DNA of 28,342 nucleotides, taken from NCBI GenBank assembly GCA_024220525.1, contig JAMYWO010000245.1:28587-56928 (forward strand), written 5' to 3'. Both the position numbers and the translations under genes were made by a program. Within the stretch, counting starts at the first letter, position 1. Each line of letters opens with the position of its first letter. Shown in pieces: positions 1 through 9,638 of the stretch. A model generated the notes under the pieces. The model was given only the letters and a program-made list of their open reading frames with translations, had not been told where the DNA came from and made no database searches. This DNA comes from Cochliopodium minus (taxonomy: Eukaryota > Discosea > Himatismenida > Cochliopodiidae).

Positions 1-2
1 TG

Positions 3-95
3 TTGCTTGGTTGTTCTAAAAGCTTGTCTGAAGGAAAAAAGAAAACCTTAGAGGCCTTTTACCATGCCGAATATGAATACAATTGGAATGATTAA
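3..95 (+). CDS. C-terminal end of an unidentified plus-strand gene (partial)
   Basis: Reading frame 3 is open from the window edge to a TAA at 93-95 and gives about 30 residues ending in AEYEYNWND. The composition (LLGCSKSLSEGKKKTLEAF) looks like ordinary protein rather than translated low complexity. The fragment is too short to place in a family. The opposite strand is also open over part of this stretch, so the strand call is tentative. If real, its gene is convergent with the minus-strand F-box copy that follows. Confidence 0.4.
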   Translation: MLGCSKSLSEGKKKTLEAFYHAEYEYNWND

Positions 96-198
96 TGCTT
101 TTCCTCTTTGAGTATCTCAAGCACAAGAGATGGAAAAAAATAGGTCAATCAATAAACTTTTTATTGAAATCGATTTTTTTTTTTACCCACCAATGTTT

Positions 199-372
199 CT
201 AAAAAACAAAAAATAAAAAATAAAAACAAAAAACAAAAAATAAAAAAAAATAAAAATAAAAAACAAAAAATAAAAATAAAAATAAAGACAAAAAATAAAA
301 ATAAAGACAAAAAATAAAAAAATAAAAAAATAAAAAAAATAAAAATAAAAATAAAAAACTTTTTGAAATTGA
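199..372. repeat. A-rich low-complexity tract at the truncated 3' side of F-box copy 1
   Basis: The tract consists of short A runs broken by single T or C bases, in irregular AAAAAT and AAAAAC units. On the minus strand it begins at the splice donor of the first F-box/SPRY copy, so it looks like the start of an intron. No SPRY exon is found between it and the window start, although the second copy has one. It is either a real deletion point or a place where an assembly could have collapsed. Confidence 0.7.
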
Positions 373-374
373 AC

Positions 375-815
375 CTTTCAGAATTACTCTAAATTTGTTT
401 TCACCCAATCTTTCAAAAACAAGCAAACTATCACTCAATTCTTCAGTATTAAAAGGATTGAATCCTCTGATCTGTAAATAATAAGATGAATAAAAGTGAT
501 GATAAGAATCAAGATTAAAGGGATCCTTCAAATATTCTTCCTCGTTTTCAATATGATTATTTCCAAACAAATAGTTTTTCCAAATGAGATCGGAGAATTT
601 ATTTTGTTTGTTGAAAATAAAATTGAAAAAAATTTGTTGAGAAGAGAAACTTTCAATATCTCTATAACATTCAAATTTGATGATATAATCGATGCAAGAA
701 TGAATTTGGGAAGTTTTTCTATTTCATTTGATGGAGTTAAATTTTCACTCTCAAAAATTCCACTCAATATTTTGAAAGATTTATTATTTGGCAATATTCT
801 ATTATCCTCCTTCAT
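375..815 (-). pseudogene. F-box protein copy 1, frame-broken and lacking its SPRY-like exon
   Basis: The ATG at 815 opens a protein starting MKEDNRILPNNKSF. Residues of the form EKLPKFILASIISSNL then VSLLNKFF are F-box helices, the segment that docks onto SKP1. The expected third helix with its tryptophan (DLIWKNYLFG) and the following 70 residues lie in another frame. One missing base in the A7 run at 626-632 would join them. The exon ends at a GT donor (374-373) that aligns with the donor of the copy at 1600-2042. Restoring one base gives phase 1, matching that copy. No SPRY exon follows before the window edge. It is probably a truncated duplicate of the neighbour; consensus indels in homopolymers would be an alternative cause of the frame break. 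Confidence 0.65.
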
Positions 816-1000
816 TTTCTATTCTATTCAATTCAGATTACAAAAATGAAAAAGGTTTATAAAAATATAATTTCAATTTTTTTTTATTTTTTATATTTTG
901 TTGGAAAAACTTTGAAAAAAAAAAAAATAAAAGTAAAAATTTCTGAAACCATCTTTAATTTTTTATTTAAAGTTTTTTCTTTATTTCTCTCAAAAGTTTT

Positions 1001-2042
1001 TCAAAAAAAATCGAAAAATTCAACTTCAAATTCGGTGTTCTTGTAATAAGGATCAAAAACAAAATTGTAATCCAAACATTCTTTGTTTCCAAAAGGTTGA
1101 GAAATTTCATTCTCACCATTCAAAAGAAAGCGGAAGCATTTCTGATCAAAATCAATCAAACAAGTGAAAACATAAGTTGAAAACTGCTTTGGATCATAAT
1201 CCCAATTCGTGTTTAATATCATAAACCCACCTTCTTCATAACCAGATATGTTTGCAAATCTTGTGTCTATTGTTTTTCCTTTTGTTGTTTTTTCGCAAAT
1301 GTTCTCATCGATTCCAAAACTCGATTCAATGATCCCGAAGCCAAAGTATGTGTCTTTTTCGTTTACTTTGGTCGCCTTCACCTTGAATCCCTTCACTCCT
1401 TTTGGATTTACACTTTTTGTTTTCAGTCTAATATCTTTGTATCCTTTATGTTTTGATTATTAACAAAAAAAAAATTTTGAATTTTGAAAAAAAATTTCAA
1501 GATACCATACTTATTTCCCTCTTTAAAAAAAAAAATAATTAATTTGTTGTAGTTTTTTTTTTGAAAAAAATTTGATAAATAAAAAATAAAAAATTGTACC
1601 TATCAATCTGACCCTAAATTTTTTTTCATTCATTCTTTGAATCAACAATAAACCCTCTTTCCAACCTTGCAAATCAAAAGGATTGAAATGTTTAATGTGC
1701 AAAAAATAGCAGAATAATATTGCTTATCTTCTCTTATTGATAAACTATTCATATTGATGATACATTCATTATCTTTTCCAAATTCATTTTCTCCAAACAA
1801 ATAGTTTTTCCAAATGAGATCGGAGAATTTATTTTGTTGAAAATAAAATTGAAAAAAAATTTGTTGAGAAGAGAAACTTTCAATATCTCTTTGAGATTCA
1901 AATTTGATGAAATAATCGATGCAAGAATGAATTTGGGGAGTTTTTCTATTTCATTTGATGGGATTAAATTTTCGTTCTCAAAAATTCCTCTCAATATTTT
2001 GAAAGATTTATTATTTGGAAGTATTCTATTATCCTCCTCCAT
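1001..2042 (-). pseudogene. F-box plus SPRY-like domain gene, copy 2, with two apparent 1-base frame breaks
   Basis: Exon 1 (2042-1600) starts at an ATG (MEEDNRILPNNKSF) and encodes an F-box (LPKFILASIISSNL, VSLLNKFF). It then continues in a second frame (DLIWKNYLFGENEF) and a third (HIKHFNPFDLQGW to RVRLIG). Each shift would be repaired by one base, in the A8 run at 1852-1859 and the A6 run at 1701-1706. Exon 2 (1443-1001) reads GYKDIRLKTKSVNP to a TGA at 1001-1003. It contains a SPRY/B30.2-like strand pattern (YFGFGI, then FTCLIDFDQKCFRFLLNGE). The intron is 1599-1444, and phases agree if both bases are restored. F-box proteins with a SPRY-like partner-binding module would act as SCF substrate receptors. 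It is either a recent pseudogene or a gene with homopolymer consensus errors; SPRY is a moderate-confidence call. Confidence 0.6.
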
Positions 2043-2230
2043 TTTTTTATCTATTCAATTCAGATTACAAAAATGAAAGAGGTTTATAAAAATATAATTT
2101 CAATTTTTTTTTATTTTTTATTTTTTATATTTTCAGTGAAAAAAAAAGAAAAAAGAAATTTTCTAAATTGCATTTCTTTGTTTTTTAATTAAGAAAAGGG
2201 TTTTTTCTTTAAATTCCTAAAAAACAATTC

Positions 2231-3893
2231 TTATTTCTCCTCTTTTATATTGACAAAATCCTTATTTCTAAAATTCTCCAATTTTTCAACCAAAGATTCA
2301 TCATTAGGAAAACCCTATTTTAAAAAAAAAAATAAAATTATCTTAATAAAAAAAAATGAACAAAAATTAATAAAAAATAAAAAACAAAAATAAAAATAAT
2401 TAATAAAATATAAAAAATAAAAAACAACAATAAAAAAAAAATAAAAAAGTAAAACAACAATTAAAATAAAAAAAAAATAAAATAAAATAAAATAAAATGA
2501 ATAAAAAAAAATATTACTTGTAAGATATAAGGAATTTTGTCAATGGCACCGTTCATGATTCTTCTGCCTCTTTCTGCATTTCCCAAAAATACGTCCAGTG
2601 CATATTTTTCCACTCTGTCGCTGACTCCCCAAACAAATGCCTTTATTTTCACTTCTTGTGTGAATTTGGTTCTATTGGAAAAAAAAATAAATAAAATAAA
2701 GCAAAAAAAAAAAAAAATTATTAAAAAAATTTAAAAATAAAATAAAAAATAAAATAAAAAAATAATATAAAATAAAATTCTTTTATAAAAAATAAAAAAT
2801 CGAAATAAAATAAAATAAAATAAAATTCTTTTATAAAAAATTTGAAATAAAATAAAAAAATAAAATATAGAAAATTGAAAACAAAAATAAAAAAAACAAA
2901 AAATCAAAAATCAAAAATAAAAAAATAAAAAATATAAAATATAAAATAAAATAAAAATAAAAAAATAAAAAATAATAAATAAAAAATAAAATAAAAATAA
3001 AAAATAAAAAATAAAAAATAAAAAATAAGATTTAACAAAAATAATATAAAAAATTAAAATTAGTTTTTAAAAAATAAAATAAAAAAAATAAAAATACTTT
3101 TTGGGATCATCTTCACATTGGGAGTAAGTACAGATCTCCTCCATCTCCAAAAAATTGTTGCAAGTGATGTTTTTTCCTACGAGTTGCATGTACCTGTTTT
3201 TGGGGTCAACTATTCCCTTCTCTAAGAAAATACACACTGATCCTCCCACTATGCTGGTCACCCAACTCGGTAATGTGCCGTCAAACATGCCCAATCTCGT
3301 TGTTCTCAAAATACCTAACAATCAAAAAAATAATAAAATAATAAAAAATGAAAAAAAAATACATTTAAATAAAAAAATAAAAAAAAATAAAAAAAAATAA
3401 TTAATTCTCTGAATTTTTATAATTTCAAAATATATCTCTTGAATAAGAGGATTTAAATATCATTTAATTAATATAATTTCATTCTATTCACATTTTCTTT
3501 TTAAAATTATTTTTAAATTTTGATTTTAATCAAATAAAATATCCATTGATAATGATGTATTCCAAATTATCATCAGATATCCAAAGTAATCATTAAATGT
3601 GATTGAGAGGATATGAATATATTTTATTTTACCTGTTTCTGGATCAAAATGTTTGTCAATGATATCAAATGAAAGGATATCTGGCCTTTCTTTACATGGA
3701 AATTTTAACCAACTTCCAAATGATACATCTTCCCATGTTGATCTGAAGATTTTTATTAAAGAAGAGAAAATAATAAGGGAAAATATATTTGGGGAAAGAG
3801 ATTGGAAAATGTAATAAAATTCTAGATGAGGGAAATTAAATAAATAGTTTTTTCTTACTCAAATATATGATGAAGAACTTCAACTTTGGGCAT
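2231..3893 (-). CDS. PRELI/MSF1-domain protein (UPS/PRELID-type lipid transfer), five exons
   Basis: The exons are 3893-3859, 3742-3633, 3314-3098, 2671-2518 and 2314-2231; all phases join and give 199 residues, the usual length of the family. The protein starts MPKVEVLHHIFES and continues TWEDVSFGSWLKFPC, DIIDKHFDPETG, LRTTRLGMFDGTLPSW, then an EKGIVDPKNR and EEICTYSQ segment. This matches the order of conserved blocks in PRELI/MSF1 domains, including the proline-tryptophan-like motif after the RL block (PSW here). Family members (yeast Ups1/2, human PRELID) shuttle phosphatidic acid or phosphatidylserine across the mitochondrial intermembrane space with Mdm35/TRIAP1. Introns 2672-3097 and 3315-3632 are long and largely A-rich on the plus strand. 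Which lipid it carries cannot be read from the sequence. Identification is by motif recall, not a search. Confidence 0.88.
2672..3097. repeat. Intronic (A)nT low-complexity array
   Basis: Almost all of PRELI intron 3 is made of AAAAT, AAAATAAAAT and AAAAAT units on the plus strand, so it is T-rich on the coding strand. A short unit containing AAAATTCTTTTATAAAAAAT occurs twice, near 2776 and 2823. Nothing else is recognised in it. Confidence 0.8.
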
Positions 3894-4370
3894 TTTTTTT
3901 ATTTTATTTTATAATCAATATTCATTCACAAAAGTAAAAAGTAATTTAAATCCTTTCCACAAAAGAGATTCAATTTAACGAGAGTGAATCAATCCTAATT
4001 AGATAAATATGAATCAGTTCCAAAAAAAAACAAGATCATTTTTTGTGATGATGGTAATTATTTTGGTTGGATAACAAATTTTGGTGTAAGAAGTTGTCAA
4101 AAAAAAAACTTTAAATTTTTTTATTTTATAAATTTTTATTTTTTTTTTTATTATTTTTTATATATAATTATTAATTAATTTTTCATTTTTATTCCCAAAA
4201 AAGTAAAATTTCAATTTTCATTTTTACTTCCCCAGATAAATAAAAGAAAAACCAAAAAATAAAAAAAAATCCCAACAAGATTAAAAATAACAAAAGTAAA
4301 ATCAATCATTCTTCCTTTTGCATCTTTCATGCTTTATTGTTTTGATTGGGAGAGGCAAGGGAGACACATC
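3894..4370. other. Intergenic AT-rich spacer, 477 bp
   Basis: This lies between the start of the minus-strand PRELI gene and the stop of the Asn/Lys-rich minus-strand gene, so it should hold the PRELI promoter and the 3' end of the neighbour. I see homopolymeric A and T runs and a TATATATAATTATTAATTAA-type stretch near 4160. There is no coding frame with protein-like composition and no RNA gene. Confidence 0.6.
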
Positions 4371-5122
4371 TCATTTGTTGTTTTGGCTGAGACCAACAAG
4401 AGCCTGGGACAAAGAAGAAGGCAAAGAAATTTTCTCCGTCTTTAAAAAAAAAGAAAGAAAAATTATTTAATAAAAAATATTAAAAAATAAAATTAAATGA
4501 AAAAAATGTTTAAAATTAAAAATTAAAAAATATTTTAAAATAATAAATTAAAATAATGTTTATTTACCACATTGATGTTATTTAATCTTCTTCTGAATTC
4601 TTCTAACTCTTCGTCTAACTCTGGATCTTCTTCATCTTCTTCCACGTCGTAGAGAAGCTCCTCAGGAAGAACACGGGAAGAAGGAAGTTCGGGAGGGTCA
4701 TATGCTTTTTTGTTAGAAGGGTTTGTGTTTTGTGTATTATCATTTTTATTCGAAGAATTTTTATTATTATTATTATCTTGTTGAGTATTATTATTTTTTA
4801 TATTATTATTCGTTGAATTTTGTATATTAATATTAGTTTTCGCTGAATTTACATTTGTGGTATTATTTATTTTATTGTTATTGCCACCATTACCCTTTGA
4901 TGTTTTTGCAGGTGTGATATTGGTTGATTTGGTGGGATTGGGTTGCGATTTTGGATTTGGGGTAGATTTATTTGGTGTCGCATTGGTCTTTTTTTTCTTT
5001 TTTTTCTTTTTCTTTGTGTTATTATTGTCGTTGATAAAATTTAATAATTCTTGAACTGTCCTTTGATCTTCATTCACTTCTATTTTGTTGTATGTAAGAA
5101 TTTGATTGAGAATTATTTGCAT
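4371..5122 (-). CDS. Asn/Lys-rich low-complexity protein with acidic C-terminal region
   Basis: The ATG at 5122 opens MQIILNQILTYNKIEVNEDQ, a predicted helical N-terminus of about 35 residues. Then come a run of nine lysines, a Thr/Pro/Lys/Asn-rich middle of about 90 residues and an acidic stretch (LLYDVEEDEEDPELDEELEEF). A phase-0 GT donor follows GTG at 4568. The proposed second exon, 4439-4371, adds TEKISLPSSLSQALVGLSQNNK and a TGA, for 207 residues. An alternative frame of that exon would be longer but does not match the phase. No family is recognised. The lysine run and acidic tail would suit a nuclear protein, but that is only composition. The N-terminal and C-terminal blocks are the parts likely to be conserved. 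Confidence 0.6.
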
Positions 5123-5372
5123 ATAATCAAGATATTGAGAATATAGGGTATTAAAAGTGAGATAAGCAATATTATGGGATGTATATCGAGAATGTTTTCT
5201 TATTTAAGAGTGAATAGATATTTTTATGAAAATAATACAGGAAATATGATCAAGATATAGGGATTATAATGATTTAAAGATGTATAGATATCAAGAATAA
5301 AGTGATTTAAGAAAAAATATGAGGATATTTTTAGGTTAATTTTTTTTATTATTATTTTTTTTGACAAAAAAA

Positions 5373-6265
5373 TCAAATACCTTTTTTGGGAGCTTCAAAT
5401 GCTGCTTTCTTTTTTGGAAAACATAGCTTATTTCGAAGTTTATCTCGGACAGTTGGAGGAGGAGCTTTTATATTGATGATTTTTAGTTATATATTGTATG
5501 AAAGAAATAAAAAGAGTATTATTTGTTTACCATCATCCTCTGGTGAAAAATCATAGGGTATATTAAATGTTTTTCTTATTTCTGCAGGGCTTTTTCCCTT
5601 CAACAGATATGCTATTGCCTGGCATGTTAAATCAACTAATGGTTTCACTTCTAAATGATATGCAGCCTATAAAACAAAAAAATATAAATTTTGTTTTATA
5701 TTGATGGTGATAACATGTCAACAGCATTGATATCATCATTAAACAAAAAAGATTAAAAAAATTTATATATATTTTCTTTTTACAGATGCTAATTCACATA
5801 ATGTCCCTGGCTCCAGTTTAACAAAATTTTCATCCCATAAAGCAATATTATCAATTTTTTTGTTGCTTCTTGGGGATGATAAATTTACATGTACATTACA
5901 ATAATCCATAATTTTTTCTAATGCCAAAGTGGTCACATTATTTACAACTATTCTTTGATCTTCTTCATTTTTATCTGATTCTTGAGCTATTATGAACAAA
6001 AATAAAGATTTTTTTTTTTAGTCAATAAGATGATGAATTGTAATGATGGGAATAAATCGTATTTTGTTTGAAATAAATGGAATTATTTTAAGTTAATAAT
6101 AAAATATAGAGAAAATAATGGAAAGATCAGTTTATTTATGTTCCAAAATATACCCAATTTATTCCTAATTACTGGTGATAATTTCGAAAGAGTTAAAACG
6201 TCAACTTCTATAATTTCATCTTCAGAACAAATAATCTTTCTAATTTGTTTTTCTGTTGATTCCAT
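5373..6265 (-). CDS. SKP1-like SCF adaptor with a divergent C-terminal tail
   Basis: The exons are 6265-6154, 5986-5784, 5666-5531 and 5464-5373, giving 180 residues with continuous phase. Residues 1-105 carry the BTB/POZ-type SKP1 N-domain ([44 protein letters not shown]). Residues 106-150 carry the C-terminal SKP1 signature ([19 protein letters not shown], then [14 protein letters not shown]). SKP1 bridges cullin-1 and F-box proteins. Canonical SKP1 then ends in an acidic helix with ENEWCE-like residues. Here residues 151-180 are instead Pro/Lys-rich ([27 protein letters not shown]). The last codons read AAAAAAG then GTATTTGA, so a further splice donor there is possible. The ATG at 6265 was chosen because the frame upstream has no other ATG. 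Three F-box genes lie directly upstream in the same orientation. Confidence 0.88.
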
Positions 6266-6459
6266 TAATTTCAAATGCTTAATGCTTAATGTTTTTTTAG
6301 TGTTTTTGATATATTTCACTTTTTTTTATTTATTTATAATCTCACAAGAAAAAAATAAGTGAAAATATTAAGAAAATAAAGAAAAAAAAAAGTGATCTCG
6401 GAAAAATGGATTAATATCAATGAAACATGATAATTGGTTTTATGGAAAAAATTTATTTA

Positions 6460-7326
6460 TCAAAAAAATAAAAAAGTATCTTCAATAAAAGTGGTAGAAC
6501 CATTATTCAACAAAGTAGAATTCATCCATCTTTTAAAATTTCTGTTTAAAATGGAATCAATATTTTTTAGATAATGGGAATAAAAAAAATTATGGAAAAT
6601 TACTTTTGTCTCTTGGTTCTCACAACTTCATGAGTGAGAATATAAGCTTCTTGTTTTTCATCTAACAATAAAATCAAGAATTTTTTGTATACTCTTCTCA
6701 AATCTTTTTTTAAATAAAAAAGGGGTCATGTCTGATAGATATTTGATAATGAATGTCATTTACCTTCGACAGTATTGCAAGATTCAAGTATATTGAGAGG
6801 GATTTTCAGTTTGATATTTTCCCTATTGATAACATTTACCCACAAAGAGATATCAAGCATAACTATGTAATATTATTGTCAAAAAAAAAAAAACTTGAAA
6901 TAATATTGATTTATGTTCTTATATATTTCTTTATAAATTGAATTCATCCTTTAAATAAAGAAATATATTCTATTTACCAGTATCCCTCCAACCTTTACAT
7001 ACCAAACAACTTCTCAATAATTGTTTCCCATCAAGATATTTTAAGATATTCACCAACAATCTTTTAGGAATGAATTTCAAGAAGATTTCTTTATTGTGTT
7101 CATTATTTTCTTTGGAGATGTTCTGAATGGTATTTTCATATTTCTCTTTCTTTTTTTTTCTATTTTGAGCTGTGTTGGTATTTGCTTTCTTTGATTTGAA
7201 AGATTTATCGTTATTCGATTTGGGTTCTGTTTTTTTCACTGCTAGTTTTTGAGATACTTTTTTCTTTTGTGGCAAGGTTTTCTTTTTTGGAATCTCTTCA
7301 TCATTGAATGCATCAAAAATATTCAT
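6460..7326 (-). CDS. F-box protein A of a tandem triplet
   Basis: The four exons are 7326-6978, 6862-6764, 6703-6604 and 6541-6460, giving 209 residues in continuous phase. A basic, disordered N-terminus (MNIFDAFNDEEIPKKK and onward) of about 80 residues precedes the F-box. That is FIPKRLLVNILKYLDGKQLL, then SCLVCKGWRDT, then VMLDISLWVNVI across the first intron. The F-box binds SKP1 in an SCF ubiquitin ligase. Exon 3 (DLRRVYKKFLILLLDE) and exon 4 (NFKRWMNSTLLNNGST) form a short C-terminal region with no known substrate-binding repeats. It has 164 nt of perfect identity to paralog C, across exon 1 and intron 1. Confidence 0.87.
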
Positions 7327-7459
7327 TTTTTTATTTTTTTTTTTAATTTTTAATTTAATTTTTTTAATATTTCACTTAAAAAATCTTGATTTAAGAATGA
7401 ATTTAAGAATCATAATAAACATCCTGATGAAATGACTTTAGAAATTCGATTGAAGAAAA

Positions 7460-8297
7460 TCATTTTTTTAAACATAAATAATTACTTGTTTTATTCCTTG
7501 TGGTAGCAAGTTTAAAAGTATTATCAACTAAAGTCAAAGAACCATTATTCAACAAAACAGAGTTGATCCATCTTTTATAGAACCTAAAAACAAAGAATAA
7601 TGTGTTTTGATTTTATAAAAACTCTTCTCTTACTTTTGGTTTTTTGTTGAAACAAATTTAGTATTAAATTTACTTAATTCTTCATCCTCATCTATTGCAA
7701 TAATCAAATATTTCTTGTAAATATTTCTTAATTCTTGAAAAGGAAAGTTTGTTAAAATTTTATTTTTTTACTTCAATTATTTACCTTCTGCATTATTACA
7801 TTTTTCTAAAACAATCGAAGGTATTTTTAGAAAATACTCTTCTCTTTCAATTATACTTTCCCACAATGACATGTCAAGCATAACTTTTAAAAAATGATAT
7901 TATTATTTTATTAAGAAGGAAATTTATTAAATTTACCAGTGTCCCTCCAATATTTACAAACCAAACAACTTTTCAACAATTGTTTCCCATCAAGATTCTT
8001 CAAAATATTTACAAGTAATCTTTTAGGTATGTATTTTGAAAAGAATTCTTTATTGTGTTCGTTATTTTCAACAGATAGATTCAATATTTTCATCTCTTGT
8101 TTCTCTTTCATTTTCTTTCTTTCTTTTGAAGTGATTTTATTTGTTTTTATTGCTTTGAATGATTTATTAGGCCTGTTCATCATCGTTTTGTAGAGATTTG
8201 GTTTAAAAATTGCTTTTGGAGCAATTCTCTTTTTGGGGAGGTCCAATTTTTTTATGGTCTCCTCTTCTTCACTAACAAAAACTTGAAAAATATTCAT
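7460..8297 (-). CDS. F-box protein B of a tandem triplet
   Basis: The exons are 8297-7937, 7883-7785, 7733-7634 and 7583-7460, giving 227 residues in phase. The start was set at the ATG at 8297 (MNIFQVFVSEEEE) because it aligns with MNIF in both paralogs; a further in-frame ATG upstream would only add a few residues. The F-box reads YIPKRLLVNILKNLDGKQLL, SCLVCKYWRDT, VMLDMSLWESII. The C-terminal exons encode ELRNIYKKYLIIAIDEDEEL and FYKRWINSVLLNNGS, with a tail longer than in A and C. It is more divergent from A and C than they are from each other, so it is probably the older duplicate. Confidence 0.86.
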
Positions 8298-8450
8298 TAT
8301 TGATATTATCAATTTTACTTTTTTATTTTTTTAATCTTTTTAATTTGACTTGAATCATTTTCTACATTCTATAAACTAAATCCAAGTTTATTTTTGAATT
8401 CACAAGAAAACAATCCAAGTTTTATTTTTTTTGTATAAATTTATATTTTA

Positions 8451-9356
8451 TCAATAAATATCCCATGAATGTACCATAACAGCAGAAAAACCACCATGAT
8501 TTGCCATCATCGAACTTGCCCATCTCTTATAGTTTCTTAATTTAAAGTGAAAATAAAAAAAAAAAATGTTATTATTTTTGAGATGATTTATTTACCTTTG
8601 TCTTCCCTTTCCAAATGAAGATACCTGATCGTGATATTTTTCTGTTTCCTCTTCTTCATCAAGCAATAAAATAAGATATTTCTTGTATACTCTTTTCAGA
8701 TCTTTTATAAAAGGAGGGATATGTTGATAATTTAACTATTTAAGTGATCAAAATTTTATTTACCTTCTACTCCATTGCAGATCTTCAATTCTTTATCTGG
8801 TATTTCAAGAAATATATTTTCTCTTTCAATAACACTTTCCCACAATGATATATCAAGCATAACTAACATATGAATTAATCAATCAGAAGGATATAAAGAA
8901 ATTATATCAATTGGATAATCGAATAATTGATGATTCATTGGGATATAAGTTAATTAATTTGAATTCATCCTTTAAATAAAGAAATATATTCTATTTACCA
9001 GTATCCCTCCAACCTTTACATACCAAACAACTTCTCAATAATTGTTTCCCATCAAGATATTTTAAGATATTCACCAACAATCTTTTAGGAATGAATTTCA
9101 AGAAGATTTCTTTATTGTGTTCGTTATTTTCAATGGAGAGATTCTTCATTGTATTTTCATATTTCTCTTTCTTTTTTTTTCTATTTTGGGCTGTGTTGTT
9201 ATTTGTTTTTGTTGTTTTGAAGGATTTGTTTCCGTTGTTGCTAGATTTGGGTTCTGTTTTTTTCACTGCTAGTTTTTGAGATACTTTTTTCTTTTGAGGC
9301 AAGGTTTTCTTTTTTGGAATTTCTTCATCATTGTCGAAAGCATTAAATATATTCAT
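8451..9356 (-). CDS. F-box protein C of a tandem triplet
   Basis: The exons are 9356-8999, 8862-8764, 8701-8596 and 8535-8451, giving 215 residues in phase. The N-terminus MNIFNAFDNDEEIPKKKTLP and the F-box (PKRLLVNILKYLDG, SCLVCKGWRDT, VMLDISLWESVI) are nearly those of paralog A. Exon 3 encodes DLKRVYKKYLILLLDEEEE. Exon 4 (NYKRWASSMMANHGGFSAVM) departs from A and B after KRW, so the C-terminus has changed faster than the F-box. That suits a substrate-facing end, which is an inference. Exon lengths (99 nt for exon 2 in all three) and splice phases are conserved across the triplet. Confidence 0.87.
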
Positions 9357-9638
9357 TTTTTTAATTTTAAATTTTTTTTTTTTTTATTTTTCTTTTTGAA
9401 AAAAACTTAATTTAAGAATGAATTTAAGACTTGTTTGAATAAAGAAAAACAAAAATAAAACTTTCTTTACTAATGTTTTGTCCTATCAAAAATGATTGAG
9501 AAAAAATTAACAAATTAATCAACAAATATCAGCCTTTTTACATAATCAAAAAGTTTTGAACAATAAGGTTTTTTCTGATGATTCATTCTAGTTTTGATTT
9601 TTTTTATATTTAATAAAAAAATATAAAAAAAAAAAAAA

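Noticed and set aside
496-849. Plus-strand frame over the first F-box copy, also present at 1834-2076
   Set aside because: It is the antisense of the F-box exon and recurs only because the exon is duplicated.
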